From: Xanthobacteraceae bacterium
GTDB taxonomy: Bacteria; Pseudomonadota; Alphaproteobacteria; Rhizobiales; Xanthobacteraceae
Length of the DNA: 64,000 bases
Reading direction: 5' to 3'
Assembly: GCA_004297465.1 (NCBI GenBank)
Contig: SCUB01000010.1
Span: 186,001 to 250,000, forward strand
The position numbers and the translations under genes were made by a program. Shown here piece after piece: positions 1 through 10,800 of this stretch. The notes under the pieces were generated by a model that saw only the letters and a program-made list of their open reading frames with translations, was not told the origin of the DNA and did no database searches. Within the stretch, counting starts at the first letter, position 1, and the number at the start of each line of letters is the position of its first letter.

Positions 1-1666
1 AACTCCAGAAAATTATCCGCTGCGACATGAGATAGGCTTCGGCGGCACTCGTCGTTTTCAGATACGGGTCGCGGAAGAACGGAGCCAGCGCGCTGGCGGA
101 TCCGAGAGCCTCCTTCGAGGAGGCAATGCCGTCGGCAATTTCCTTCTGTGCTTCATCCGCCGTGAGGCCTGCCAGTTCGTAGTGATTTTCTGTCATCGTG
201 CCGATCGTGTGACCTTCCGTTTTGGCGCGGCGCAAGAGATCGGGAGAATCGGTCGCCTGGCTTCCGACGACGAAGAAGGTCGCCTTCACGCAATGCGCCG
301 CCAGCACATCCAGCACCTTGTCCGTGTAGGGCGGCATCGGTCCGTCATCGAACGTCAGCACCAGTTCATGGTCCTTCAGCGGAAGGTCATTCGGGAACTG
401 GACGCTTCCTATCTGCTTGAACTGCGTCCAGTCGATCGCCAGCGTTCGACTGGTGCCGATCGCATTTGGCTCACACGTCGCCGCGGGATTCTTCGGGGCG
501 GGCGCATTCTTCGGCGTTGCGATGGACGGCTTTTCCGGTGCCGGGACGGATGACTCCTCCGGCGTCACTGTCCGGTTTGCAGGGGCGCCAGCAGTCGGCT
601 CAGGCGTTGGTATGCTGGTCGAAGCCAGCACCGTCGGATGATCCAGCGCCAGGGATCCCGAAGCCGTCGTCGAGTCCCGCGCCGCCGTCGACTCCGATGC
701 CGCCGGAGGTTTCGCCGCCTCTGGAAGTTCCGGCGCCGCCGAAGCGGCACTCTTACCGGATGGCCTGGAGAACAATGAATATCCCGCCCTGGTGAGTTCG
801 ATCCCCTTCGCCCTCGCGACGCGCGACAATTCGGTGACGGCGACGATCGCGCGATAGTGGACATAACGTATCCGGGCGATGCTCTGGCGCGCCACGCGGG
901 CGATGAAAGTCTCCGTCGGCGGAACAACATGAACGATCCTGTAGCCGCGGGCTTTCAGTTCCTTCAACAAACCAGGCAAGGCGACAGCGGTTCGCCCCTG
1001 GATGTCGTGCATCAGAACCACACCCCGCCCCTTTTTTTCCAGCCGGGCGGTGACGCGCGCAATGATCGCTTCAGGCGTCAGAAACATCCAGTCATCGGAA
1101 TCAACATCGATGCCCCAAAGCATCAGTCCGCGTGATTCCAGATAGCTATCGATCCGGCTCGTGGTCTCGAGATAGGGCGCGCGAAAAAACGGAGCGAGAG
1201 TGTCCCGATCCTTCAGCGCCGAGCGGACCGAGTCGATACCCTGATCGATTTCGTTTCTTGCTTCATCAAATGTCAGCCGCGCAAGATGCGGATGAGTCTG
1301 GGTATGCGTGCCGATGCTGTGCCCCTCATTGCGCACGTGGCGCAAAATCGCGGGCGACTGGCTTGCCATCCCGCCCAGGATGAAGAACGTGGCCTTCACG
1401 CATTGGGCGGCCAGTTCATCGAGGATTTTATTGGTGGACTCCGGCGATGGACCGTCATCGAAGCTCAGGACCACCTCGTGATCCCTGAGCGGCAGCGTGG
1501 CTTCGAACTGGACGGTGCCGATGCGCCGCTGCATGCCGGGGTCCACCGTCAGCACCCGGCTGGTTCCGATCGCCTCGGGGTTGCTCGCGCAATCCGCGGC
1601 CCACGAACCGGAGTCCAGGCATACCAAAACCACCAAGGACAAGAGGCCGCTGGCAATCGAGCGCAT
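1..1666 (-). CDS. Tandem-domain polysaccharide deacetylase, C-terminus off window
   Basis: Secreted NodB-type (carbohydrate esterase 4) protein; such enzymes remove N-acetyl groups from polymers such as chitin oligomers, peptidoglycan or poly-GlcNAc. The start at 1666 has GGGAG six bases upstream and opens with a signal peptide (MRSIASGLLSLVVLVCLDSG). Two NodB domains follow in one unbroken frame. The first has LSFDDGPSPEST, the metal-ligand segment THTQTHPH and FFRAPY. The second has LTFDDGPMPPYT, but its ligand segment reads GTMTENHYE in place of H-x3-H, and FFRDPY. A linker of about 100 residues rich in Pro, Ala and Ser separates them. The frame is open to base 1, so the true C-terminus is missing. 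It starts 29 bases after a membrane glycosyltransferase, so synthesis and deacetylation of one polymer is likely. Substrate unknown. Confidence 0.85.
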   Translation of the reverse strand, partial: MRSIASGLLSLVVLVCLDSGSWAADCASNPEAIGTSRVLTVDPGMQRRIGTVQFEATLPLRDHEVVLSFDDGPSPESTNKILDELAAQCVKATFFILGGMASQSPAILRHVRNEGHSIGTHTQTHPHLARLTFDEARNEIDQGIDSVRSALKDRDTLAPFFRAPYLETTSRIDSYLESRGLMLWGIDVDSDDWMFLTPEAIIARVTARLEKKGRGVVLMHDIQGRTAVALPGLLKELKARGYRIVHVVPPTETFIARVARQSIARIRYVHYRAIVAVTELSRVARAKGIELTRAGYSLFSRPSGKSAASAAPELPEAAKPPAASESTAARDSTTASGSLALDHPTVLASTSIPTPEPTAGAPANRTVTPEESSVPAPEKPSIATPKNAPAPKNPAATCEPNAIGTSRTLAIDWTQFKQIGSVQFPNDLPLKDHELVLTFDDGPMPPYTDKVLDVLAAHCVKATFFVVGSQATDSPDLLRRAKTEGHTIGTMTENHYELAGLTADEAQKEIADGIASSKEALGSASALAPFFRDPYLKTTSAAEAYLMSQRIIFWS

Positions 1667-1695
1667 ATCAAGCTCCCTTGAATGACTTCAGAAAT

Positions 1696-3864
1696 TCACT
1701 GAGCGTGACTGCGATCTGCTCGGGACACGACCGTCTCGAACACTTTCTCGGACTCGCCAGACCGAGGCGCGGAAATCCTTTTCATGTGAGTTCCGGGCAG
1801 CAGATTGAATGATTTCACATCCGCGTAGAAATCGAGCACGCTGGCCTTCAGGCCAACATACCGGGTTATGCCGTAGAGATAGGCGGCCGTGTTGATGAGG
1901 GTAAAGCTCATGTGGAATGTGCGGCCCGACGTGAGATCGCCGATGAACACAAAGAGACACCACGCCAGCAGGCCGTAGAGAGCAAACAGATACAGCAATG
2001 GCGTCGCGGTCCGCCCCGCCACCTTTGGCGTTCGCGCGAAGGGCGCCTTGCGTCCGGTGAATGCCTGACGCAACGACTGCATCGTTCCGCCGAGGTAGAT
2101 CGGAATCAGCATCATGTTCAGCGCGTAGACGCGCAACAGATCCCTGCGCCGATAGCCCGCGATCTTGAGATCGATGCAATAAACGAGCTGATAGGGCAGC
2201 GCCGCAAGCGGCACCCAGATGCTAAACAAATTGTCATTGAAACTGCAAACCAGCAGAATCAGCATGGACACGCTCGTGAATGCCGCTCCAAGCAGATAAT
2301 TGGAGCGCACGAGGGTTTCGGCGAGCTGCGACATCGAGAGCGGCCGCTGCAGCGTATACTGAATGAGGTTCGGGAAGATCAGCAGTCCGCCATTGGCCCA
2401 GCGCCGGCGCTGAATGAGCAGCGAACCGAAATCGGGCGGCGTGGCGCTGAATGCCAGGCGCGCCGGATAATTATAGAGCCGCCAGTTCCTTTGAATGAGA
2501 TCGATGGAAGCGGCCGTATCCTCGATGAGCGTCTTGTCCTGGATAAAGACCTTGAACCTGAAATCGCGTTCCTCGCACTCCGTCGCGATATCGTCCAGCG
2601 CGCGGCGCCGGATCAAGGCGTTGGCGCCGACCCAGGCCGTGGCGTTGAAATGGGTCATGCCCTGATGTGTCAGATACTGCACATCCGTCGTCGCGCCCGC
2701 TATCCGTTCCAGTTGAGACGCCGCGTCCGGAAATGCGGAATAGGGAGTCTGCACGATGGCCAGCCGTTCGTTTCCCGGCCGCTCGATGATGTCCACGAGT
2801 CGCATTGCATATTCGGACAGCAGCAGCGTGTCCGCGTCGAGATTTATGATGTAGTCGGCATTCCTGACCACCAGGGTGGCGTCCTCGACATCGGCTTCAT
2901 CGAGATACAGCCCGTCCGGCCTCTGGACCTCCTTGAACCGGCGCCCAAGCAATGAAAAGTAGCTGTTGAGATTCATCGCCTTGTTGGGCGCATGCGACAT
3001 GTTCATGTATCGCTTGCGCTCGAAGCTCGCGAACTCCGTATTGAACATCGTCGCCAGCCGGCGATATTCGGTATCCGTGGCATGCAGCGTCGGAGCCAGC
3101 TCGGCCATCTCGGCGGCCCGTTGCCGGAGTGCCTTTGCCGGAGCGAGCAGGATGCTGTCCAGGAAGAACTGGTCGCTCCTGTCCAGCGCGCGTCCGGAAT
3201 TCTCCTGAAGGAACTTTTGGCCCCGCTCCTCCAGCCAGTCGGCCATCTCGCCATGCAGACGGCCGAGGTGTTCACGCTCATGCGCGTGATCGAAATCGCT
3301 CCCTTCCCGGCGCTCCAGATATGCGCGCTGCTCGGCCCCGAACTTCTCCGCGCGGGCGCCAAAGAGCGTATTTAATTGGTTGATCAAATTTCGGGTTGAC
3401 CGTAGCCGGCGATCGTCATCGACGCTGGTCGGCACCGGGGGGTCGTCAAGCAGCAGCACGACCCTCTTTTTCGGATATTCCACCAGCCCCGCCGAGATCA
3501 GCGTTTTACCGACGACTTCGACTTCTTCCTTGTACGATGGAACCATTATCAACAGCTCGGGCGCCGTTGATGTCCCATAGAGGAAATCGATTTGATCGGC
3601 GCCGCTGCGATGCGCGTATTCATTGGTGCGGGCAAACATTCCATAACGCGTCGTGAGATAAGAGAAGGTGCCAAGCATCAACAGATACATCGGCCCATAG
3701 AGCGTTATGACTTTGATGGCGGACTGGTAATCCGACCAGTAAAGCGCTTCGGCAAGCAGCTTTGCCGCGTCCGCGGTGAAGAGGCCGCCTGCAACGACAG
3801 CTATTGCGACCGCGATCAGGGTGACCGGGCGCCCAGCGAAACGATAATATGGCGAGGGATGCAT
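1696..3864 (-). CDS. Membrane glycosyltransferase family 2 (BcsA/NodC-like)
   Basis: 722-residue processive-type glycosyltransferase of the inner membrane. Two or three hydrophobic helices occupy residues about 12-75; the catalytic domain starts at LLIMVPSYKEE, with the first Asp region at VVLLLDDPP, the DAD motif in IINLDADTLLL, the acceptor-base Asp in LIEDTAAS and the Q-x-x-R-W motif as IQRRRWANGG; C-terminal membrane helices follow. These are the D, DxD, D and QxxRW signatures of cellulose, chitin and hyaluronan synthases. An insert of about 170 residues between the nucleotide-binding part and DAD is longer than in small family members. The next gene is a double NodB deacetylase, suggesting a partly deacetylated amino-sugar polymer. 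Polymer identity is inference. Confidence 0.85.
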   Translation of the reverse strand: MHPSPYYRFAGRPVTLIAVAIAVVAGGLFTADAAKLLAEALYWSDYQSAIKVITLYGPMYLLMLGTFSYLTTRYGMFARTNEYAHRSGADQIDFLYGTSTAPELLIMVPSYKEEVEVVGKTLISAGLVEYPKKRVVLLLDDPPVPTSVDDDRRLRSTRNLINQLNTLFGARAEKFGAEQRAYLERREGSDFDHAHEREHLGRLHGEMADWLEERGQKFLQENSGRALDRSDQFFLDSILLAPAKALRQRAAEMAELAPTLHATDTEYRRLATMFNTEFASFERKRYMNMSHAPNKAMNLNSYFSLLGRRFKEVQRPDGLYLDEADVEDATLVVRNADYIINLDADTLLLSEYAMRLVDIIERPGNERLAIVQTPYSAFPDAASQLERIAGATTDVQYLTHQGMTHFNATAWVGANALIRRRALDDIATECEERDFRFKVFIQDKTLIEDTAASIDLIQRNWRLYNYPARLAFSATPPDFGSLLIQRRRWANGGLLIFPNLIQYTLQRPLSMSQLAETLVRSNYLLGAAFTSVSMLILLVCSFNDNLFSIWVPLAALPYQLVYCIDLKIAGYRRRDLLRVYALNMMLIPIYLGGTMQSLRQAFTGRKAPFARTPKVAGRTATPLLYLFALYGLLAWCLFVFIGDLTSGRTFHMSFTLINTAAYLYGITRYVGLKASVLDFYADVKSFNLLPGTHMKRISAPRSGESEKVFETVVSRADRSHAQ

Positions 3865-5396
3865 GTCCTTGACTCCACAAAACTACACTTCCGGACATAA
3901 GGTTCATGATTGTTTGTTGCGCACATCATGTTCACCCCCCACGCACTTACTAAGTTGACGATTTCGACCGACCCGAGTTGCAGGTCGCGACATGGCCTCC
4001 GGCTTGTCTGCAGTCAGGGGAACTCCTGGCTGCGGCTTCGTTATTGGCAGAGATGGGATTTCGTCGGTGTGTATTTCAGATGGAATCTGGCCGAGTCGTC
4101 ACCCCTGCCCCTTCGAGACGATCCAATAGGTGCCTGCGCTTGAGTGGTTTCCCTCAAGCTCGTTGTCGCACAGGTTGCGCTGGCGATTGAGCGCGACCGG
4201 CCACGGTCAGCGTCCCTGGCGGACATTGCTGCTCGCGCGGGCGCATCGCCGGGAATTTCCCGAGCGCCGCGGATATCGCGTCTGGCTTGAATGCTTTTCT
4301 CAAGAGCGCGGCAGCGACAGATATCGAAAAACGATAGGTCCGCTGCTTTGGCGACCGGCGGCATGTCAAGACGCCTGGCGCGGCGGACGGCGCTGCGTAT
4401 CCTGCTGCTCTTACTGCTTGGGGATTCCGTTTGGAGGATTGCGGTCGGGCGCGCGCGAAGCAACGTAATATCGTTTGCAATAAGAACGCTATACATTACT
4501 GCAACCCTTGCTCTAATTTAAAATCAATGTGCTTTAACTCACTGCGTTCCTTCTGCCTTAAGCGTTCAAATTCGACGTCGGGTAATTCGACTAGTTGCTT
4601 TTTTTGTTGCTTGCGCGCGTGAGAGCGAAACAGTTCAGCCTTCGTCTCAACGAACCCGACAGCGCGCAACGTTAGCAAAACGCAATGTGTTTTCAAATTA
4701 TTCATCTCGAAAATTAACCAAGCATTCCCTCACATTTATGTGACTGATCATCATGCCGGTCAGCGATCGCGACCTCGCGAAAAAAGAGCCCACTCCACAT
4801 CGTTCCGCCGCGCGCGATTCAAGTTTCCTCTGTTGCTGTTGCCGCGCCTGCATCGCGTTGAACTCACTGCCATCATGCAGACGTCACCACGTATCCCGGT
4901 GATCGGAGCCGGCTCTTTTTCGATGCGGAGTGCGTGAACCTCTCACGAATGACAATAATAATAATTATGAGTTTGAGATTGCATCCGCTCGGATCGGCCG
5001 ACAACGGCAACGATCTCCAGAGCCGTTCCCGCGAACGACGGCGGAGGAAAGACAGCCGAGAACAGACTCGTTCATGGGAGACGGAGCGCGCGGCTGATTT
5101 TTACCGACGAGCTTCTGGCGGATGCGCGTCATCACCGCCGCGGCAGAGATGACGGCCGCGCGGTTTTCCGACACTGACAAACTGAAGGCTCGGACAAACT
5201 GAACGGCGCGCAGGCGGCAGCCGGCGCCCGGGGATTCCGATCGGTGGACCCCGGATCGGCCGGCCGTCGACGCCCGCCCCGCACCACGGGTTTCGTCCGC
5301 ACCGCCCGGTTCAGCCGCCGATCCGGAGAGGCCATACCTCCGGTTGCAAGACGGGTTCGCGGACCGTCCTTATCGTTGATCAACCAGACGAAAGAT
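3865..5396. other. Long intergenic stretch without a convincing gene
   Basis: About 1.5 kb between the glycosyltransferase start and the hemA promoter. Base composition swings from GC-rich to AT-rich at about 4450-4750 and 4945-4975. The frames here are short and lack recognisable domains. The best is a 69-codon minus frame at 4496-4705 (starts MNNLKTHCVLL, with a charged C-terminal half); it has no good ribosome site and I cannot support it as a gene. The stretch may hold a decayed gene, a small RNA or only promoters; I see no tRNA cloverleaf. Confidence 0.5.
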
Positions 5397-5410
5397 TTGA
5401 TCGGAATCAA
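5397..5410 (+). promoter_or_regulatory. FixK/FNR box upstream of hemA
   Basis: TTGATCGGAATCAA is a perfect match to the FNR/FixK consensus TTGAT-N4-ATCAA. It lies 106 bases before the hemA start. hemA control by FixK or FnrL is known in Bradyrhizobium and Rhodobacter, so oxygen-dependent control of heme synthesis is likely here. Two Crp/Fnr proteins at 62356-63789 have the matching ESFSR recognition motif. Confidence 0.8.
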
Positions 5411-5515
5411 TTTTTTCGCCAGAGACACTTTGCACCTCGACAGCAAACCTGGAAGCACTCTAAAAATACAGCAGGCTGCGATTGTCCGGTAGCCGGATTC
5501 CGGAACAGGGCGGGT

Positions 5516-6748
5516 ATGATGAGTTACGACAGGTTTTTTGACGACGCTCTGGCGCAGCTGCGCGAGGAACGCCGCTACCGCGTATTCGCCGACCTCGAAC
5601 GCATCGCCGGGCGTTTCCCGCGCGCCATCTGGCATTCCGGCACCGGGCCGCGCGACGTCGTGATCTGGTGCTCGAACGACTATCTCGGCATGGGCCAGCA
5701 CCCCAAGGTGATCGGCGCGCTGGTCGAGACCGCGACGCGGATCGGCGCGGGCGCCGGTGGCACCCGCAACATCGCCGGCACCAACCATCCGCTGGTGCAG
5801 CTCGAACAGGAGCTTGCCGACCTGCACCGCAAGGAAGCGGCACTGCTGTTCACTTCCGGCTACGTCTCCAACCAGGCCGGCATCTCGACGCTGGCCAAGC
5901 TCATTCCCAACTGCCTGATCCTGTCGGACGCGCTCAACCACAACTCGATGATCGAGGGCGTGCGCCAGTCAGGCTGCGACAAGGTGGTGTTCCGCCACAA
6001 CGACGCCGCCCACCTCGAAGAGCTGCTGCGCGCCGCCGATCCGGCACGCCCCAAGCTGATCGCGTTCGAGAGCCTGTATTCGATGGACGGCGACGTGGCG
6101 CCGCTCGCCAGGTTCTGCGACCTCGCGGAAAAGTACGGCGCCATGACCTATCTCGACGAGGTGCATGCGGTCGGCATGTATGGCCCGCGCGGTGGCGGCA
6201 TCGCCGAGCGCGACGGCGTGATGCATCGCATCGACCTCATCGAGGGCACGCTGGCCAAGGCGTTCGGCTGCCTCGGCGGCTACATCACCGGCAAGGCCAA
6301 CGTGATCGACGCCATCCGCTCCTACGCGCCGGGCTTCATCTTCACCACCGCGCTGCCGCCGCCCCTGTGCGCGGCCGCCACCGCCGCCATCCGCCATCTC
6401 AAGGCGTCGAGCTGGGAACGCGAGCGCCATCAGGAGCGCTCCGCCCGCGTCAAGGCCGTGCTCACAGCGGCCGGCCTGCCGGTGATGGCGAACGACACCC
6501 ATATCGTGCCGGTGTTCGTCGGCGATCCCGAACGCTGCAAGCGGGCCTGCGACATGCTGCTGGAGGAGCACGGCATCTACATCCAGCCGATCAACTACCC
6601 GACCGTCGCCAAGGGCACCGAGCGGCTGCGCATCACGCCCTCGCCCTATCACGACGACGCGCTGATCGACGCTCTGGCCGAGGCCATGGTTGACGTCTGG
6701 GAGCGCCTTGGCCTGCCGCTGAAAGCAAAATCGCTGGCGGCGGAATAA
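5516..6748 (+). CDS. hemA: 5-aminolevulinate synthase
   Basis: Condenses glycine and succinyl-CoA to 5-aminolevulinate, the first step of the C4 heme and tetrapyrrole route; PLP enzyme of the alpha-oxoamine synthase family, cytosolic. The 410-residue length is normal. Visible landmarks are [26 protein letters not shown], the PLP ring-stacking region [22 protein letters not shown] and the Schiff-base Lys in [12 protein letters not shown]. Two adjacent ATGs (5516 and 5519) are possible starts; the second, giving MSYDRFF, fits the family slightly better. It stands alone, with a FixK/FNR box 106 bases upstream and a hairpin terminator after it. Confidence 0.97.
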   Translation: MMSYDRFFDDALAQLREERRYRVFADLERIAGRFPRAIWHSGTGPRDVVIWCSNDYLGMGQHPKVIGALVETATRIGAGAGGTRNIAGTNHPLVQLEQELADLHRKEAALLFTSGYVSNQAGISTLAKLIPNCLILSDALNHNSMIEGVRQSGCDKVVFRHNDAAHLEELLRAADPARPKLIAFESLYSMDGDVAPLARFCDLAEKYGAMTYLDEVHAVGMYGPRGGGIAERDGVMHRIDLIEGTLAKAFGCLGGYITGKANVIDAIRSYAPGFIFTTALPPPLCAAATAAIRHLKASSWERERHQERSARVKAVLTAAGLPVMANDTHIVPVFVGDPERCKRACDMLLEEHGIYIQPINYPTVAKGTERLRITPSPYHDDALIDALAEAMVDVWERLGLPLKAKSLAAE

Positions 6749-6781
6749 GCCATGGCAGCCTAGGTTCATGAAGACATCAGC

Positions 6782-6815
6782 AAACGCCGCGCCCCTGCAG
6801 GTCGCGGCGTTTTTC
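6782..6815 (+). terminator. Rho-independent terminator after hemA
   Basis: AACGCCGCG at 6783-6791 pairs with CGCGGCGTT at 6803-6811 and runs into a T tract. It ends hemA and may also stop the convergent response-regulator transcript. Confidence 0.75.
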
Positions 6816-6853
6816 GTTGCCGCAGGCGCTGGCGCGTTGACCTGAAAGCGCCG

Positions 6854-7528
6854 TCACCCCGCCGCCGACAGCGCGGGCCTCTGCCGCTCGGACAGCACGA
6901 TGCGGACCAGATCGGCGGCGTTGCGCGCGCCAACCTTGTCCATGATGCGGGCGCGATGCACCTCGACGGTGCGCGGGCTGATGCCAAGCCGGCGCGCGGC
7001 CTCCTTGTTGGAGGCGCCGCCGGCGATCTGCTCCAGCACGTCGCGCTCGCGCCGCGTCAGGAGTTCGCCGCCCGGATAGCCGCCAAGCCCATGAAGACCC
7101 GGCCAGCACCGCGCCTGCGCGGCTTCGCGCACCCGGCCGAGCATCACGGATGCGGCAAACGGCTTTTCGATGAAGTCGGCGGCGCCGCCGCGGATCGCCG
7201 CCACCGCGGTGGCGATATCGGCATGGCCCGACATCATGAACACCGGCATCGCGTGATGGCGCGCCGACAGCGCGCGCAGGATGTCGAGCCCGGAACGGCC
7301 CGGCAGCATGGCGTCGATCAGCACGCAGACCGGCGGCCGGCCGTCGCGGACCCGTTCGTCGAACGCATCGAGAAAGGACTCGCCGTCGGTGAACGCCGTG
7401 GCGCGATAGCCCTCGATCGAGAGTATCAGCGCCAGCGACTCGCAAACCGTGGCATCGTCGTCGACGATCATCACGTCGCGGGAAGGAGCCGGAAATAGAT
7501 GTCGCGGCGGCGGCACATGGTCCTGCAT
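6854..7528 (-). CDS. FixJ-family response regulator (REC + LuxR HTH)
   Basis: 224-residue two-component regulator. The receiver starts at VMIVDDDATV; the phospho-acceptor Asp is about residue 72 in LIDAMLPG, followed by the conserved Lys in FIEKPF. A LuxR-type helix-turn-helix follows (LTRRERDVLEQIAGGASNKEAARRLGIS, recognition part PRTVEVHRARIM). The start at 7528 (MQDHVPPP) is preferred over one 51 bases upstream because receiver homology begins soon after and GGAG lies upstream. It is divergent from the large hybrid kinase at 7825, its probable partner. The DNA-binding half resembles FixJ and TodT-type regulators; targets unknown. Confidence 0.9.
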   Translation of the reverse strand: MQDHVPPPRHLFPAPSRDVMIVDDDATVCESLALILSIEGYRATAFTDGESFLDAFDERVRDGRPPVCVLIDAMLPGRSGLDILRALSARHHAMPVFMMSGHADIATAVAAIRGGAADFIEKPFAASVMLGRVREAAQARCWPGLHGLGGYPGGELLTRRERDVLEQIAGGASNKEAARRLGISPRTVEVHRARIMDKVGARNAADLVRIVLSERQRPALSAAG

Positions 7529-7627
7529 TGATCCTGCTCCATGAGAGGTGAGCGGGCAAAAACACGGAAAACAGCGCACGGGAAACGCGAGATGCAGTTA
7601 TGATTGTATGTATTACATATTACACTT

Positions 7628-7639
7628 TATACGTGTATA
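7628..7639. promoter_or_regulatory. Palindrome in divergent promoter region
   Basis: TATACGTGTATA is a perfect 12-bp palindrome in the only AT-rich stretch (about 7600-7650) between the divergent response regulator and hybrid kinase genes. It is a reasonable operator or promoter element for either gene. The binding protein is unknown. Confidence 0.35.
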
Positions 7640-7824
7640 GACTGATTCTCGCTCGGGTTCAAGGTGGACCCCGGCACCTTGCCAGCGCCCTTGCGGTCCC
7701 GACCCGCTGAACGACCGCCGGCCATGTCGGCCGCCGTCATTTTCCGACTAGGCCGAAAGGCGGAAGCCCCTTTTCGCGATCAGGCTGCTAGATTGCCATA
7801 CCGGCCAGCAACGGATCGTATTTC

Positions 7825-10800
7825 ATGCTGCCCAACTGGGTCATCATCGTCGCCGCGCTCGGCTACATCGGCCTGCTGTTCGTGATCGCGAGCTATGGCG
7901 ACCATGTGCGCCGGCTGCAGCGCGGCCGGCTCAGCATCCTGATCTATCCGCTGTCGCTGGCGATCTATTGCACGTCGTGGACCTTCTTCGGCTCGGTCGG
8001 CGTCGCCACCCGCAGCGGCTTCGAATTCCTGGCGATCTACATCGGACCGATCATCATGATCGGTCTGTGCACGCCGCTGCTGTCACGCATCATCCGCATC
8101 GCCAAGACGCAGAACATCACCTCGATCGCCGACTTCATCGCCGCGCGCTACGGCAAGAGTCCGGCGGTCGCCGCCACGGTGGCGCTGATCGCCATCATCG
8201 GCTCGATCCCCTACATTGCCCTGCAACTCAAGGCGGTGGCTTCGTCGCTGCAGACCGTGCTGGCCCAGCTGTCGCCGGCGGGCTCGGGCGAACTGCCGGT
8301 GGTCGGCGACCTGGCGCTGATGGTGACCGTGGCGATGGCCACCTTCGCCGTGCTGTTCGGCACCCGCCACACCGACGCCACCGAGCATCAGAACGGCCTG
8401 ATGCTGGCGATCGCCACCGAGTCCATCGTCAAGCTGATCGCCTTCCTCACCGTCGGCATCTTCGTCACGTTCTGGATGTTCGACGGGTTCGGCGACCTGC
8501 TGGTCAACGCCCAGACCAATCTGGTTGCCTCCCGCGCGCTGGAACAGCCGCCGGCGCTCAGCAATTTCCTGGCGATGGGAATGCTGGCCTTCTTCGCCAT
8601 CGTGCTCCTGCCGCGGCAGTTCCATGTCAGCGTGGTCGAGAACTATGCCGACACCGAGGTCCGCCGCGCGCGCTGGATGTTTCCGCTCTACCTGATCGCC
8701 ATCAACCTGTTCGTGATGCCGATCGCGCTGGCCGGACTGATCACGTTCCCCGCCAGCAGCGTCGACAGCGACATGTTCGTGCTGGCGCTGCCGCTGGCGG
8801 GCGGCTCGCCGCTGATCACGGTCATCACCTTCATCGGCGGCCTGTCGGCGGCCACCGCCATGATTATCGTCGAATCCGTGGCGCTGGCCATCATGGTCTC
8901 GAACGACCTGGTGGTGCCGCTGATGCTGCGCGGCCGCTCCGCCGGGTTCGGCGAGGGCAAGAACTTCGGCCACCTGCTGCTCAAGATCCGCCGCGTCGCC
9001 ATCTTCGTGATGCTGCTGTTCGGCTATCTCTACTACCGCTCCTCGGGCGGCGCGCAGCTGGCTTCGATCGGGCTGTTGTCGTTCGCCGCGGTGGCGCAAT
9101 TCGCGCCGGCCTTCTTCGGCGGCCTGTTCTGGCGCCGCGCCACGTCGGCGGGCGCCATCGCCGGCATGGCGGCCGGCTTTGCGGTGTGGGGCTACACGCT
9201 GTTCCTGCCGACCTTCGCCGATGCCGGCTTCATCAGCCAGTCGGTGCTGCTGCACGGCCCCGCCGGCATCGGCGTGCTGCGGCCGAACGCGCTGTTCGGC
9301 CTCAGCCTGCCGCCGCTGGTGCATGGCGTGGTGTGGAGCCTCATCCTCAACAGTCTCGCCTATGTGTTCGTGTCGCTGCTGCGCGAGCCGTCGTCGATCG
9401 AGCGGCTGCAGGCCGACGTCTTCGTGCCGAGCGGCCTTGCGCCGATGACGCCCAATTTCCGCATGTGGCGCAGCTCGATCACGGTCCAGGACCTATTGTC
9501 GATGGTCGGGCAGTATCTGGGCCCCGAGCGCACGCGGCAGTCGTTCGAGGCCTTCGCCAACGCCCGCGGCCTGCGTATCGAGCCGTCGGCCTCGGCGGAT
9601 TTCCAGCTGTTGCAGCATGCCGAGCACCTGATCGCCTCGACCATCGGCGCGGCGTCGTCGCGTCTCGTGCTGTCGCTGCTCCTGCGCAAGCGCGCGGTGT
9701 CGCCCAAGGCCGCCCTCAAGCTGCTCGACAACGCCCATGCGGCGCTGCACTACAATCGCGAAATCCTGCAGACCGCGCTCAATCACGTACGCCAGGGCAT
9801 CGCCGTGTTCAATCAGGATCTGCAGCTGATCTGCTTCAACCGCCAGTTCGGCGACATCCTGGCGCTGCCGACCCACATGACCCAGATCGGGATCGGTCTC
9901 GACGAGATCCTGCTCAGCCTGAGCCCGGAGGTGCCGTCTCCGGCGAACCCCGATCCGGCCTTCCTCAACCAGCGGCTCGCCCTTTATACGGCCGCCGGCG
10001 GCCCGTTCCTGGAGCGGTTTCCGGGCCGCAACCTCGTCATCGAGGTGCGCTCCAATCGCATGCCTGACGGCGGCTATGTCATCACCTTCTCCGACATCAC
10101 CCCGAGCGTGGAAGCGGCCGAGGCGCTCGAGCGCGCCAACGCCACGCTGGAGCGGCGCGTGCGCGAGCGCACCGAGGAGCTGATGCACCTCAACGCCGAA
10201 CTCGAGCAGGCCAAGAGCGCCGCCGAGGACGCCAACCTCTCGAAGACCCGTTTCCTCGCCGCCGCCAGCCACGACATCCTGCAGCCGCTCAACGCCGCGC
10301 GCCTTTACGTCACCAGCCTGGTGGAGCGGCAGGCCGGCGGCGACGACTCCCACCTCGTCCACAACATCGACGACTCGCTGGAGGCCATCGAGGAGATCAT
10401 CGGCGCGCTGCTCGACATCTCGCGCCTCGATGCCGGGGCCATGATCCCGACGCTCTCCAACTTCCGCATCTCCGACCTGATGCGCACGCTGGAGATCGAA
10501 TTCACGCCGATGGCGCAGGAAAAGCACGTCGAGCTGGTATTCGTGCCCTGCTCGCTACCGATCAAGTCCGACCGCGCGCTGTTTCGCCGCCTGCTGCAGA
10601 ACCTGATATCCAATGCCATCAAGTACACGCCCAACGGCAAGGTGCTGGTGGGCTGCCGCCGCCATGCCGGCCGGCTGCAGATCGATGTCTACGATACCGG
10701 GCTCGGCATTCCCGCCTCCAAGCGCAAGGAGATCTTCAAGGAGTTCCACCGGCTCGACCAGGGAGCCAAGATCGCGCGCGGGCTCGGCCTTGGCCTGTCG

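Noticed and set aside
1912-2955. 347-codon plus-strand frame
   Set aside because: It is antisense to the glycosyltransferase, with composition typical of mirrored GC-rich codons.
4496-4705. 69-codon minus-strand frame in the long gap
   Set aside because: No convincing ribosome site, no homology I recognise, and it lies in a patch of changed base composition where chance frames are expected.
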